Assembly (NCBI GenBank): GCA_023376005.1
Contig: CM042151.1
Location: 74,460,054 to 74,524,053 of the forward strand
Length of the DNA: 64,000 nt
DNA from: Doryteuthis pealeii
Lineage: Eukaryota > Mollusca > Cephalopoda > Myopsida > Loliginidae
Direction: 5' to 3'
In this document: positions 1 through 10,715 of the stretch, piece after piece
How the letters are laid out: every line of letters begins with the position of its first letter
Numbering within the stretch: position 1 is the first letter of the stretch
Translations under genes and position numbers: made by a program
Notes under the pieces: model-generated
Seen by the model: only the letters and a program-made list of their open reading frames with translations
Database searches by the model: none
Told to the model about the DNA's origin: nothing

Positions 1-1787
1 CCCATGAGTCTCGGCTCTTAGGTGGTCCTACATTAATAGGACCTTGTGCATTATCCGAACGCGTCGGGTGTGCGGTAAATACGAGTAATTTTCTTTTTCG
101 AAGAGATAAAACGTATAACTTTGAGAAGAGTGATTAACTTACTAAATTGTATATTGTTATTGTATTCTTGATGCTGATCTAATATTCAAATAAAAAAAAT
201 TATTTCCTCCATATTTGAGAAAAACAACAAAATATAAAGAATAGAAAATATGTCTAAGCAAACAATATTAATCCTTTCAGTATAACATAATATATATTGA
301 AAATTATCAATCAAACTACAACCACTGAAATACGCCAGTCACACTGAGAGCCTAAAATAATCACATTTGTATATATCCGTTGAAAGGAGAAGGAAGGATT
401 GTAATTCTATTCACAAACAAATTCTTCATCCTATGAAAAGGAGAAGAAAAAAGGAAATAATATCTACAATTAGAAAATAAAAACGGATTATTAGCACGGG
501 ATCCCTCTCGAAAGCTAATATAGTAAACAAAAAACAAGTTAACCTGGTTAAATATTAATACGGGTCATGAAAAAAATTCCCTAAACCAATTTCATATTTC
601 CGGAGAACTTGATTTCCTATCAACTAATAGAGAGAAGGATAATTGAAATAAAAAAGCGAGGGGGACTTAAATAAAGAGACAGAAGTAGAAAAAATTAATG
701 CAAATAAACGTCCGTAGCAACTTTAAAAAAAACAATGTAAATCAAGTATTCAGGCGATTCCAAATTATATAAAAAGACGTTGTTGAAGACTCAATTTGCA
801 GTGCAAATAAAACAACAACAATTAAACTGGATGAATCTCCGAAGTTCGGCTCCGACAAGCACAATCAATAGCAGAAATAAGACGGACATATTTGATCGAG
901 TGAAAAATATCTGGTAAACTATAAAAATAAGATTCGTTATACGCAACTTATTACTTGTATATACTGTTTCTTATCTATTTGATTTTCCTTTATATCTTCA
1001 ACCTCCTCATGTAAATAATCAGGAGAATTAATATAAAAAAAACACAAACACCTACACAGGTGATGAATTGTTAATTTATTTTTCTGTCTATTTTAAGGTT
1101 AATATAATGAAATCGAACAGAATAAGGCATCTTTTTGATAGAAAAATTAAATAAATCTTTAAAAAGGTAATTTTTAATCTTGCTCAATGTATAATTTTAT
1201 ACATTTTTGAAGTCTTGGGAAATTAGAATAATAATTTGAAAATCTAAAATCATGATGAGTATTGAAGGAAAAGCGTTTAAGACTGGAAACAGCATTAAAT
1301 CGATCTGTTAATTTTCCTAATTTCTAACGGTGTTTATTGCAAATATTGCTGTTAAAACAATACTCAAACATATCCATTTACGGTAATGTTGAGATTATTT
1401 TATTGCTGTCATTTCTATATTTTGTTATGGAACGTTAAGCTTTACTTAGTATGTGCGTTTTCGCTGATGACTGTGGAAAGCCAAGTTGTGAGATTTTTTT
1501 TTTTTGATTTTTTTTTTACATATTTCTAGGGATGAATATGACCTTAAATCTTTATATAAAAAAAATAAGAGCAATTTTGACAAACATAAGGTTTATTTCA
1601 TATTTTTATTTATGTTATCTCATCTTTGAATTTAATAGTTTGATGTATATCGTGACACGCTATACAGATAATTCCAACGCATTTAATGTAAAATATCATT
1701 TCGAGAGAAATATATATTTATAAACACGAAGTCCGTAATCTTTATTTTATATTCTCATCAACGAGAGAAAATTATATTGTATAATCT
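1..1787. other. AT-rich intergenic DNA, no gene seen
   Basis: I find no convincing coding frame, RNA gene or repeat unit here. Frames are short and full of stops, and base composition is strongly AT-rich with poly-T runs near 1495-1518. The small frame at 1532-1723 has no recognisable motif and looks like chance. Confidence 0.6.
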
Positions 1788-1848
1788 ATTACATCCCGAG
1801 TCTCCATCCGTTTAATTTTGTATAAACGGATGGAGACTCGGATGTAAT
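1788..1848. repeat. Near-perfect short hairpin
   Basis: Positions 1788-1814 are the reverse complement of about 1823-1848. The shared stem contains CATCCGTTTA and TAAACGGATG, with one missing G in the second strand and a loop of about 8 bases. A 26-bp stem is far beyond chance in this composition. It could be a tiny foldback element or the relic of a MITE. No target duplication is evident. Confidence 0.8.
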
Positions 1849-1860
1849 AGTTATTGTCGT

Positions 1861-2000
1861 ATGGATACAGTGACTGGACGAGGTTTTTTGCATTTCCCAT
1901 AGCGCTAACACCCTTGGGAAAGGTATGAATCCAATCATTCTCCCCCCACCCCCAGCTATGGGTAAAATAGTAGGACTGGGCTCTTTAACGTTGGTTAGGA
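1861..2000 (-). repeat. SINE-like repeat core
   Basis: Read on the minus strand, this stretch carries the core TCCTACTATTTTACCCATAG followed by a G-rich run and a GAGAATGATTGGATTCATACC segment. A related core occurs at 22640-22740 (minus), 52985-53110 (plus) and, cut short, at 15665-15716 (plus). In the 22640 copy a B-box-like GGTTCAAACCC precedes the core, which points to a tRNA-related SINE family. The family name is unknown to me. Confidence 0.5.
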
Positions 2001-2169
2001 AACCAGTCTATGAGAAAGAAAATTCTTAATTCAAACCAGTTCTACTCCGCTTAAGAAATTGACCCTATAACCAAATTTACTATCTATTCACCAACAAATA
2101 AATTAATTGAATATTGCCGATATGTTTTCTTAGTCACGCTGATTACCATGAAAAGGTGGGGGGCAGTTT

Positions 2170-2660
2170 ATTAAAAAAATGTTTTCTTTCAAGATTCGCT
2201 GACGATCATAATGATTTTGAATGCCAAAATTAGAAATTCAAATATTCTAAAATTTAAACAAATATATATTCTCTTTTAAAAAATCAAAAATATTTCTGAA
2301 GATAATTTAATAGAAATACTGAAAAACTAATAGTACCCTTATTGTATCACGGATATACTAATGCTAATATTGGTTATTGGTGAAGGAGGTGGGGGGGGCT
2401 CATGTCAATATTTTCCCTAACTCGAAGTATTTCCAATACAACTATATCCCCCAAGATAAAATATGATAAGGAGGGCGTTTGTCTCAATGAATACTATGAT
2501 GAGAGAGGAGGGTTGATTTAAAAAAAAGTCTTCTGTTTCAAGATTCGCTGACGATCATAAGAATATGGAATGCCAAAATATGAAAAATCCAAATATTCTA
2601 AAATTAAACAAAATCCAACAGTATCTCTGAAGATAATCTAATAGTAATGATGATAATGTT
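2170..2660. repeat. Two direct copies of a diverged block
   Basis: The motif TTCAAGATTCGCTGACGATC appears near 2189 and again near 2537. Each is followed by a similar stretch with GAATGCCAAAAT, AAATATTCTAAAATT and TCTGAAGATAAT. The copies are about 350 bp apart and diverged. The mirrored right arm near 15350-15530 keeps only a shuffled or collapsed form, so the arms changed after they separated. Confidence 0.65.
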
Positions 2661-2764
2661 AGAGTTAATATTCAGATGTGAATTTTTAAAAACCAATCAG
2701 TCGTCATTTACTTAGCTTGATTGATATTAGGGAAAGGTTGTAAGTTTGAGGCAACTTGTAAGAA

Positions 2765-2812
2765 TCGAACCCACGAACAACTGTAGCTTAGCTCGCTCAT
2801 AATGAAGGCGGG
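2765..2812 (-). repeat. tRNA-like B-box motif (SINE relic)
   Basis: On the minus strand this reads GAGCGAGCTAAGC, then GTGGGTTCGATTCTT, similar to the internal A and B boxes of tRNA promoters. No full cloverleaf can be drawn. The same relic is mirrored at 15205-15246 on the plus strand, inside the other arm. A tRNA-derived SINE fragment is the likeliest reading. Confidence 0.35.
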
Positions 2813-2997
2813 GATAAATTGTCGAATTATCATATATTTATTTTAAACTAACGGGATAGCTATGAGGAAATCTACTAATTTATCAAGACTTACTAGTGAG
2901 TAAATTCGATGGGCGGCATAATTTCGGTATCAACCAGAGAACGAGAGAGTCTATCCCCTTTTAACTAGCGATATACTAAGGAGAATGTGATTTTTTC

Positions 2998-3615
2998 GCA
3001 TGAATGCATCCTGACCCCCTGCCCTATAGCCGCTAGGTGGCACCGTTGAAAAACAACTCGTGTTACGATTAAAGTCCCTAGCTGAAATCTGAAACGGCTC
3101 CTGCTAAAAACCCACCTGTACGACTCACTGTTTGAAGGCTGTCTTTAAAAATAAAAAAAAGATAATACTTTTTTAGCGTTTTTTACGGGTTGGGTTTGGA
3201 CTTTGGGCTAGGGGTTTTATTTTCAAAACTCTGTCGTATTTATCTAAAGATTTGCGACAGCTTTTTTAATTAAAATAAAATGAAAATAAGGAAAAAAATA
3301 TTTTAAATGTTTACATTTACCTGTCGAAAAAAAAACACGATGGTGGCTTAACACCTTCAAACCAATAAAACAAGTAATTTTTTGATAAAAATTTTTTCGA
3401 ACCACTAAAATATTCTAAAGAGGCGGGGGTTTAAATATTCATATTTACTTGTCGGGAAAAGACTGGGGGAAAACGCATTAAGGGCGGGTTGGTTCTTGAG
3501 CAGGCATCGCTTCAGCTTGGGTCTTAAATCGTAGCACAGGTTGTTTTGTTTTTGAGCTGGCACCGCATAGCATTTTTTTTTAGGACAGGAGACAAGGACA
3601 CATTTATGCGAAGAG
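2998..3615. mobile_element. MITE-like foldback element, left-arm copy
   Basis: About 120 bp at 2998-3115 (from CGCATGAATGCATCC) is the diverged reverse complement of 3487-3615 (ending CACATTTATGCG). Shared blocks include GGTGGCACCG against its counterpart CTGGCACCGC, and paired CTCCTGCT/GAGCAGGC ends. There is no coding capacity. The spacer is AT-rich and the target-site duplication is unclear. A mirrored copy lies at 14392-15010. The superfamily cannot be assigned from the termini. Confidence 0.65.
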
Positions 3616-3624
3616 ATGATCCCG

Positions 3625-3700
3625 TGCTACTCATACACTAATTTGACGAGGGCCGGTAACCTCGTAATTCCCAGTCGGACTGAGCTAAACCGAAAAACTA
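3625..3700 (-). repeat. tRNA-related SINE fragment, left-arm copy
   Basis: On the minus strand the text CGGTTTAGCTCAGTCCGACT followed by CGAGGTTACCGGCCC resembles the head of a tRNA-derived SINE: an A-box with TTAGCTCAGT and a degraded B-box. A plus-strand mirror copy is at 14300-14385. A related head is at 10648-10715. It is too degraded to be a working tRNA gene. Confidence 0.5.
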
Positions 3701-4179
3701 AAATAACAAAATAAAAAATACTAATGTCGAGATATGATCTTGTTAGTCGGAGTATTTTTTTTTTTGTAATTTTTATACAATGTAAAATATCATTGTGATG
3801 GAAATATCTTTTTAAAAATTCTATATTCTTTATTTTCATATTCCCATTAATGAGGAGAACATTGGAAATTATACAAAGCTACAAATCGGAATATTAGCAA
3901 AAAATAAATTTACATTTCCTGCTAAATTACATGAAACATACAAAATATTTTGCTTATATTCACACCTGATGGAGATTTTTGACCTGATCAGATATATTTG
4001 AAGGACAGAAATACTTTTAAATACTCTGTTCAGTTATTTCAGATTCGCCTTTGATCTAAGACAGATATTCTGAAAATTATTACTTGGCGAATCCCTAGTA
4101 ACCAAATTTAATTTCTGTTCAGCAGCAAATTAATTGATTACTAGCGGGATTTCCTCTTTCTGTCTTTATCGGTATATTT

Positions 4180-4460
4180 CTCTTTCCTATCCCCCTCTCT
4201 CTTTCAAATATATATATATGATAAGACATAGGTTGATGAAGTCAATAATCATTGCATGTTTTGTTATATAAAATGTCTTTTAGGATGTTAAAAGTAATTG
4301 ATATATAATAAATCCCACATATTAACGGAGCACACGTGTCTTTGTCCTCTGCATTTGTATAATCATCAATTTATCACCAAAGATTTCTTGAATTATATAT
4401 ATATGTGTTTATTGAATTAAAATTATGTACCTTAACTGCAGTGGTACTAAGAATTACTTA
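4180..4460. repeat. AT-rich block with TA microsatellite, mirrored at 13489-13720
   Basis: The block contains ATATATATATG near 4208 and GCATTTGTATAATCATCAAT near 4351. It ends with AATTAAAATTATGTACCT next to the GC-rich array. Its reverse complement occurs at 13489-13720, where the TA tract is longer. No gene is seen. Confidence 0.6.
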
Positions 4461-4464
4461 GTAA

Positions 4465-5370
4465 GCTTCGGCCGCTGAATCCGGTATAGTAAATTAATAG
4501 CGTCGATCCCAGGTGGCTAGTCCCCCAGGCAATACCTGCCCCCTTGATTTAAATGGGAAAGACTGGGTTTATTACCCAGCGCCTGAGGCGTCCCCATGAA
4601 AGGGAATGCAATTTTAATGCGCCCACATTAAAACGAGTCCCTGTGTCCAGCCCTCATAAGTGGGTGAAGAGGCAAATACCCTTACCTAGCTCGACCCAGC
4701 CGGGGGTCCAGTGAGATTCGGCCGCTGAATCAGGTATAGTAAATTAATAGCGTCGATCCCAGTGGGCAGGTATTGCCTAGGGAGTTAGCCCCCCGGGATC
4801 GATGCTAATAATTAACTTTACCGATCCAGCGGCCGAAGCTCACTGGGCCTCCGGCTAGGTCAGGCAAAAGGTAATGGTATTTGCCTCTCATCCCACTTAT
4901 GAGCGTTGGACACAAGGTCTCGTTTTTATGTGGGGGGCATAAAAATTGCATCGATCCTGTCGGCATTCCTCCTAAGGGGGCACCTCTGGCGCTTGGCAAT
5001 AAACTCAGCCCTGCCCCTTTAAATCAAGACGGCAGGTATTGCCTGGAGGATACCCCCCTGGGATCGACACTATTAATTTACATAACGATCCTGTGACCGA
5101 AGCTCACTGAACCCCCGGCTAGGCGGGTAAGATATTTGCCTCTGATCCCACTTATGAGCGCTGGACGCAAGGACTCGTTATTACGTGGGCGCATAAAAAA
5201 TGCTTCGATCCCGTCGGCATTCCCCCTCAAGGGGGGGCCTCAGGCGCTGGGCAATAGACCCAGCCCTGCCCCTTTAAATCAAAGGAGCAGGTATTGCCTG
5301 GGGGATAGCCTCGATCCCAGGGGCTATTTACTATACCTGATCCAGCGGCGAAGCTCACTGGACCCCCGGA
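4465..5370. repeat. Array of GC-rich hairpin-string repeats (left)
   Basis: At least three units of about 250-280 bp. The first reads forward and the rest are reversed, with the turn near 4740-4810. Unit landmarks are TAAATTAATAGCGTCGATCC and TCGGCCGCTG at the junctions, GATTTAAA flanked by C- and G-runs, and CCCACTTATGAGCG (reversed units). Several short stem-loops occur in a row within a unit, for example GCGCC-TGA-GGCGC, CTGGG...CCCAG and CCCCCTCAAGGGGG. The units are much richer in GC than the flanks. Frames across them are shared low-value translations, not genes. Confidence 0.8.
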
Positions 5371-5853
5371 AAATACTAAATGAAAAAAATTTAAAAAAAA
5401 CAATTCCGTTATCATTTAAATATTATTTTTCATTATCTTCACGAATATAATCTAATCTTCATTATTTTTGTTCAAAAAGTAAGATCTGGTTATAGTAAAT
5501 GTTTAAATATATTTACTTTTTCATTATTTGTTTTATTTTCATAGTTTCCTCCATACATACATACATACAAACTGCCCTTATTTACGTACGGATTAGCTTT
5601 GACGTATTTTACGCTTAAATGTTTCAAATTGATAAAAAATCGAATTTTGCCTTTTTAATTGAAATATCTTAGAGGGCATTGCCCGTAATGTCTGTGGACA
5701 AGGTCCTGATGGTTGAGCCGTCCCTGACCCGGATATTAAGCGGTCCCTATAGATGGGACTATAGATGGTAACAGTTACTAAAACTTTGGATCTGAGTAGA
5801 CCTGTGAATAATGACAATGAAGGGATTCTCCAAATTCCATAGAGCACCAATTA
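5371..5853. other. No gene seen
   Basis: AT-rich DNA with a short CATA run near 5551-5569. A minus-strand frame at 5593-5850 translates to 85 residues without a recognisable motif. It may be part of an unidentified repeat. It ends directly at the target site of the element starting at 5862. Confidence 0.5.
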
Positions 5854-5861
5854 CTTAATTT

Positions 5862-6673
5862 GGCGGACCTGAGCATCTCCTCCTCCATCTAAAATTTTTG
5901 TTTTTAATTTCTTTTTCTTCTTTCAATGGATTATTATCGATTGCACACCATCTATCAGACTGTAAAAAAATAATTCAAAAAAGTTATTTATTTTTTGAGT
6001 TTTCAGGGGTGCTCAGTGCCCGTATAAAATTATCGTAAATCCATCCCCCATATCGCAAGCGCTAAACAATTTTTTTTATTTAGTCATTTTTTTTTCCTTC
6101 AATAGATTATTATGGATTACACACCAATCTATCAGATTTTTTTTTAAATTCTTAAAAGTTCTTTATTTTTTGAGTTTTCAGGGGTGCTCATTTCCCCGTA
6201 TAAGTAATCGATCCCCCATATCGGAACCGCCCGAACTGAACTTGCGCAAAGGTGTCAAAGTTAGCGTGGCCCAGAAAAAACAGAACCCAAATTATTTATT
6301 TATTTTCCCATTAAACTAACCTTAAAACCCAAAACCACCCGACCCTAACCTAAACCTAAACCCCCTTAGTTAAAATTAAGTTTTATTACAAAATTTGTAG
6401 GTTCTGTTTTTCTGTGTCACCTTAATTTTGACACCTTTGTGCAAATTCAGCCCAACTGTTAAGATAGAGCGGTTCCGATAAGGGGGAGCGATTTATGATA
6501 AACTTATACGGGGAAATGAACACCCATGAAAACTCGAAAAATAAATAACTTTTTAGAATTTTTTTAACAATCTGATAGATTGGTGTGTAATCGATAATAA
6601 TCCATTGAAGAAAAATTAAAAAAAATAAAAACAAAAATTTAGATTTAGGGGGTTCCAGATGCTCGGGTCCGCC
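5862..6673. mobile_element. MITE with 8-bp target-site duplication
   Basis: The ends are GGCGGACCTGAGCATCT at 5862 and, reversed, GGCGGACCCGAGCATCT at 6673. Both are flanked by a perfect direct repeat CTTAATTT (5854-5861 and 6674-6681). Long inner terminal repeats follow: AATGGATTATTATCGATT, ACACACCAATCTATCAGA and GAGTTTTCAGGGGTGCTCA on the left match the reverse complement around 6480-6640. The left terminal segment is present twice (about 5877-6066 and 6070-6240). There is no transposase. An 8-bp duplication is usual for hAT-superfamily elements, but the terminal bases are not the common CAG-type, so hAT is only a suggestion. Confidence 0.85.
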
Positions 6674-6681
6674 CTTAATTT

Positions 6682-7069
6682 TTATGATGTTTCTATTTTT
6701 AAAAAAAAACGTGGTTTGTTGTACATTACAGCTGAGGTGTTTAATTTATCGCTCGATGTTTTGGCGAATGAAGGGTTTTGTCTGGATACGAACCTATGTT
6801 TAGATATATATATTTGGAAGAAGGACGAAAGAGACGATGTTCAAGAAATCACACATAACGTCTACAAAGTATTAAATTTTCTTTGATTTAAGATACGTCT
6901 TTCAATATAATAAATTAAAACTATCTAATATCCAAATCTATAAATTTGGCACAAGGCATAACACCGGGGAGAGAAAACGGCTGGTCTTCACAATCCTGAA
7001 TGTAACTGACCCAGTACATATATTATTTTTGACCCTGTTTGCATTTATTCTGAAATTCTTGAGGGCTTC
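6682..7069. other. No gene seen
   Basis: A plus-strand frame from 6659 to 6886 (75 codons) starts inside the terminal repeat of the MITE and has no recognisable motif. The rest is AT-rich without clear structure up to the poly-T tract at 7070. Confidence 0.45.
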
Positions 7070-7304
7070 TTTTTTTTTTTTTTTTTTTTTTGTAAAAAAA
7101 AAATGTGTTGCCATAAAGTAGTACTAACATGGTTATAACTTGAAATAATTCTGCTTTTACTTTCAATCAGAGAGATCAGAGAGGCGTTAAGCTGTGTTAA
7201 TTATTATTCTATGCCACTTGTGCCTTTGATAAGGATTGAACCTGCAATCTAGAGATAACTGTCACTTAGAACTCTCTTAACCTAACTCCACTAGGCCATG
7301 TGTC
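7070..7304 (-). mobile_element. tRNA-derived SINE with poly-A tail
   Basis: Read on the minus strand from 7304, the sequence begins GGACACATGGCCTAGTGGAG (A-box-like) and continues to TTGCAGGTTCAATCC (B-box-like) about 70 bases on, the spacing of a tRNA gene. A non-tRNA body follows, then an A-rich tail that is the T-run at 7070-7101 on the plus strand. No clear target-site duplication is visible. The head resembles a leucine- or serine-type tRNA in its long variable region, but no full cloverleaf was established. Confidence 0.65.
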
Positions 7305-7415
7305 CAATTGGATAAACCAGTGAGAATTTTGGGAACTTATAAACCTAATGTCTTGTTTTTGGCTAGAATATCTACCTATTCACTTCTGTATGATTTTTTA
7401 CCTCGACTCATATCG

Positions 7416-7446
<31 letters not shown>

Positions 7447-9224
7447 CAAATCTAGCCTTATTAAAAAAAAACAAAAAAACACCTAATATGATTCCAGGTA
7501 AAAAATCATGCATAAGTAAATAGGTAGCATTAGATCGGAATATTCGATACTATATATAAATGTATCTAAATTAATATTAGAAAGATATGCTTGTAACCAT
7601 ACCAATGTGCCAAAATGAATTTTTATAAACAAAGAAAAAAAAGTCATTAAAAAAATATTACTTTATTCCTATACTTCATAATAAAACTCGTTTAATAAAA
7701 GTTGTTCGTCATTTTTTGAATAAATATTTTTGTCATTTGTATTTTTAATCATTTAATCAAATCCGGTGCTAAAGAATTATCTTTGAAAGTATCATTTATT
7801 TCGCTTTTTAGTCACATTTTAGCCGTGGATGGTGACACATATTGCCTTTACAAAAATCCGTTAATAGAATGTATGTATACCGAGTTAAAAGTTAGTGGGG
7901 AGTGTATTTACAAGTTAAAAACTGAGTGTGCCTCTTGAAATTTTAATTGAGGTCGTTATAAAAACAAATTCCATCAGCAAGGTAAGAGGGAACGTATTTA
8001 AATGATGAAACATTGGTCAGCTGATTTTCAATTCTTTGTAATTTATCTTTTTATTTAAGTAAACGTATATCTAAGTAAACGTATATGACCAGTTTTCATT
8101 TCTAGCCTAACACATCAAAAGTCCTACTTTAGTGTTGAAAAAATAACAAATCTGTTTATTCAAGTAAATGTACTTAATCCCACATGTTAACTGGGAGTAG
8201 CGGCGGGGGAGGGGTACTATAGGGATGAGTTTCGTAGTGCGTAAGACACATGTCCAAGTCGATCGAGTATGTGATGTAGGTGTCGGAGTGTGGGTATTAT
8301 GTCAAGTATATTACTATCAAAATCTCACTTATCTCCTGTTATACGTTAACCACGTATTTTCTCCCGGTATTCCTGTGTGGCATATCTGAGTGTTTGTGAT
8401 TTAAGATCTCTGATAAATCTGAGGATGATAAAAAGGAAGACTCGAAGCCGGTCACTGCTGGAGTCTTCTCTGGTTCTGCGTTGCGTCTCTCGAGTGATGG
8501 TTTTTTTGGTGGGTGGGTGTCGTGTCCTGTTTAGTAATATAGTCCGAGTAAGTGTGATGTGTATGTCATATTAAGACCTACTCATGAGGTCTTATAGTGG
8601 CATCTCCAGTATCCGCACCGATGAGTGTTAAACATCAAGAAATATATTATTCGAGTGGTAGGATTTAGTGAGGAAGCGTGGCTAGAAGTTTTGTGATTTT
8701 AAGGTGGGTGCTGGAGCTGAGGCTGTATTTTAATATTTATAATCTGATTGATGTTAGACATAGGTTCTATGCCAGTGTCATGGCGAGATTATAGTGGCGC
8801 AAGCTTTAAGATGGAGTATGTAGTTTACCCCACTTTAGCATACGCGAATACTTGTTCTTGATGTACTTGTCTGGTGACATACGACCGTTAGGACCTACCA
8901 GTGAATGAGGATATGCACGTGGTGTGTATTCTTTCATACTTAAATCTTAATAGTGATCAGTTATGTACGTTTACTGTCTACCGTATACATATATGTTATA
9001 GCTGACTTGCTATAGAAGCTAGTTTTTTCTGTAGTTTCTCTTGTATCGCTTCTGAGTTTCTTGTTGCTTCTGACTTAGGGTCGATGTGGAGTTTCTTCTC
9101 ACGAGATCGACTTTGGTGAATATCTTGATCAGACTGGGTCTCTTGTGTTGTCTTTTACTTAACCTCATTAGTCATCCACCAAGATGATAGATTGAAAAGT
9201 GCTCCGGTTGATCTCTCTGTGGGG
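7305..9224. other. No gene seen up to the gap
   Basis: This holds a poly-T run (about 7421-7446), a doubled 16-base motif CTAAGTAAACGTATAT near 8057-8090, and GT-rich DNA at 8200-9200 without usable frames. I see no domain-bearing frame or RNA gene. Confidence 0.5.
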
Positions 9225-9324
9225 NNNNNNNNNNNNNNNNNNNNNNNNNNNNNNNNNNNNNNNNNNNNNNNNNNNNNNNNNNNNNNNNNNNNNNNNNNNN
9301 NNNNNNNNNNNNNNNNNNNNNNNN
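9225..9324. other. Assembly gap (100 N)
   Basis: A run of exactly 100 N. The first bases after it repeat a sequence found about 1 kb downstream (10324), so the true gap length and join are doubtful. The gap lies inside the spacer of the large inverted repeat. Confidence 0.99.
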
Positions 9325-9392
9325 TGGACGACGGACTACAAAGAATACTTTACACCGGATCTTATTGGTTGGCTTACTTAGTCACTACACAA
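9325..9392 (+). repeat. Direct repeat copy 1 at the contig start
   Basis: This begins TGGACGACGGACTACAAAG and continues with a CCGGATCTTATTGG-like segment. It matches 10324-10390 with several indels. Beyond about 65 bases the two copies diverge. It could be a repeat or LTR end, or an unmerged overlap at the gap. Confidence 0.7.
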
Positions 9393-10323
9393 AACATCAA
9401 GTTGATCTACCCAAATGGTACTATATTAATATAGTAAGAATGGGCTGTTGTATTATTTAAAAGATATTAATTCCTTCCGAGACTGCGAAATATGATATTA
9501 ACGCATAGTCTTGGAACACGTAATTGAGTGTACAAAACTGCCAAAAGTAGTAAATGTAAGGAAAAAAATGAAATTACCCTCAATTAAAACTACGTTTGTA
9601 AATATATGTATTCAGGAAAAGGGCCGAGACTAAAACAAAGTGTTAAAGAAAAATGAAAGATAGTCGCTCGTTTCTGCGACTTAGCTGTCCAATTGAACCT
9701 CTTGGGAAACATTCAGGTATGTTGTAAATTTGACGATTTTTCTGATTATGAGTTATATTCTAGCCAGAATTTACTCCGCTATACGAACAATACTTAGCAG
9801 ATGTAAAGCCATGTGCAAGTTTAGTACGGTCTTAGAGAATTTAAGTCGTATGATATTTTGGACACTGTTTTGCTGTGTGCAAATAAAGAAATGAATCCCT
9901 CTCTAGGAGGTATTTACCGAGTTAATGATAAACAAGTGGGCTGTTCTGGAATAATATTTCAAGAGTCCGATATTAATTAGATTAGTAATAATATATTTGC
10001 CTTACTACAAAAAATGAAATACAAATTCTAATTAGACTTTATTGTAAACATTATGAATGGAAAAGAATTGTCGATGTAATCGATTGTAAAATTTCCTCCA
10101 ATGGAGGGATTTTAATATGTTGAAGGAATGCCCCCATTATATTTCAAAAAGGGCCGTGTTGAATTATTTAATGATATAAGGCCATGAGCAAATGTCACTT
10201 TTTTATAGACTCGCCTATAAACACGGACCCGAGAAGATTCCTTATTGTCCAATCACTGGCACTGCTGTGCTGCTCTCTGTAAATAAGACCCCATTCTGAG
10301 CTTATGTCATTGACACGATCTCT
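9393..10323. other. No gene seen
   Basis: AT-rich DNA with short, motif-free frames. Nothing beyond simple sequence stands out. Confidence 0.5.
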
Positions 10324-10390
10324 TGGACGACGGACTACAAAGGGAATACTATAACCCGGATTCTTATTGGCTTGCTTACTTATTCACTAC
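10324..10390 (+). repeat. Direct repeat copy 2
   Basis: TGGACGACGGACTACAAAGG at 10324 repeats the first bases of the contig at 9325. The downstream CACCACGCCACTTTACGTGTCACGCC region has higher GC than the surroundings and no clear coding frame. Confidence 0.7.
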
Positions 10391-10647
10391 AATTCTGGGG
10401 AACTAAGGATGCCGACCAGATACTTAACAATCTTCGGTTGAACCTTCAGCCAGAATATATAGATCAAAATCCGGGTAATTATATAGCATCGGGACACCAC
10501 GCCACTTTACGTGTCACGCCCATTCCACACCACGCTCACGCAAATTCAACGATTCCCAACGTAAATTCGCATGATCTGCCTCTATGGCAATATTGAAATT
10601 CGCAAAGTTCATCCTCTCCCGGTTACCAACGCCCACGCTAATTTCGC

Positions 10648-10715
10648 GCCCGGTTTAGCCCAGTCGATAGAGTGCTCGGCTAGAATTAAAGTTCCGGTCA
10701 GACCAGCCCCTCCCC
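10648..10715 (+). repeat. tRNA-like SINE head
   Basis: The segment CGGTTTAGCCCAGTCGATAG followed by GTTCCGGTC resembles the A-box and a worn B-box of a tRNA-derived SINE. It is related to the heads at 3625-3700 and 14300-14385. No intact cloverleaf or tail is visible. Confidence 0.4.

Larger units (their letters stand above)
1955..5370 (+). repeat. Left arm of large inverted repeat (pairs with 12075-15716)
   Basis: The arm starts at the motif TATGGGTAAAATAGTAGGAC, whose reverse complement ends at 15716. It can be followed inward through the segments near 2040-2120, 2640-3115, 3190-3700, 4250-4460 and the GC-rich array at 4465-5370. The pairing is imperfect: the right arm has an extra block near 14020-14235, a duplicated block near 13849-13945 and more array units. 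Both arms hold the same nested elements in mirrored order, so this is an inverted segmental duplication or a very large foldback element rather than a simple MITE. Arm identity needs an alignment. Confidence 0.85.

Noticed and set aside
4805..5450. Frames within the GC-rich repeat, such as the one at 5136-5450
   Set aside because: The same peptide appears at 4881 and on the reverse of 12054 because the DNA repeats. No domain is present, and structure at the DNA level explains the similarity.
6330..6366. Telomere-like CCTAACCTAAACCTAAACCC
   Set aside because: Degenerate and only about 20 bases, inside the middle of the MITE at 5862-6673. Not a telomere.
6659..6886. 75-codon plus-strand frame
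   Set aside because: It starts inside the terminal repeat of the MITE and has no recognisable motif; chance is likely.
7190..7304. A functional tRNA gene
   Set aside because: A- and B-box-like motifs are present, but no complete cloverleaf was found and a poly-A tail follows, so a SINE fits better.
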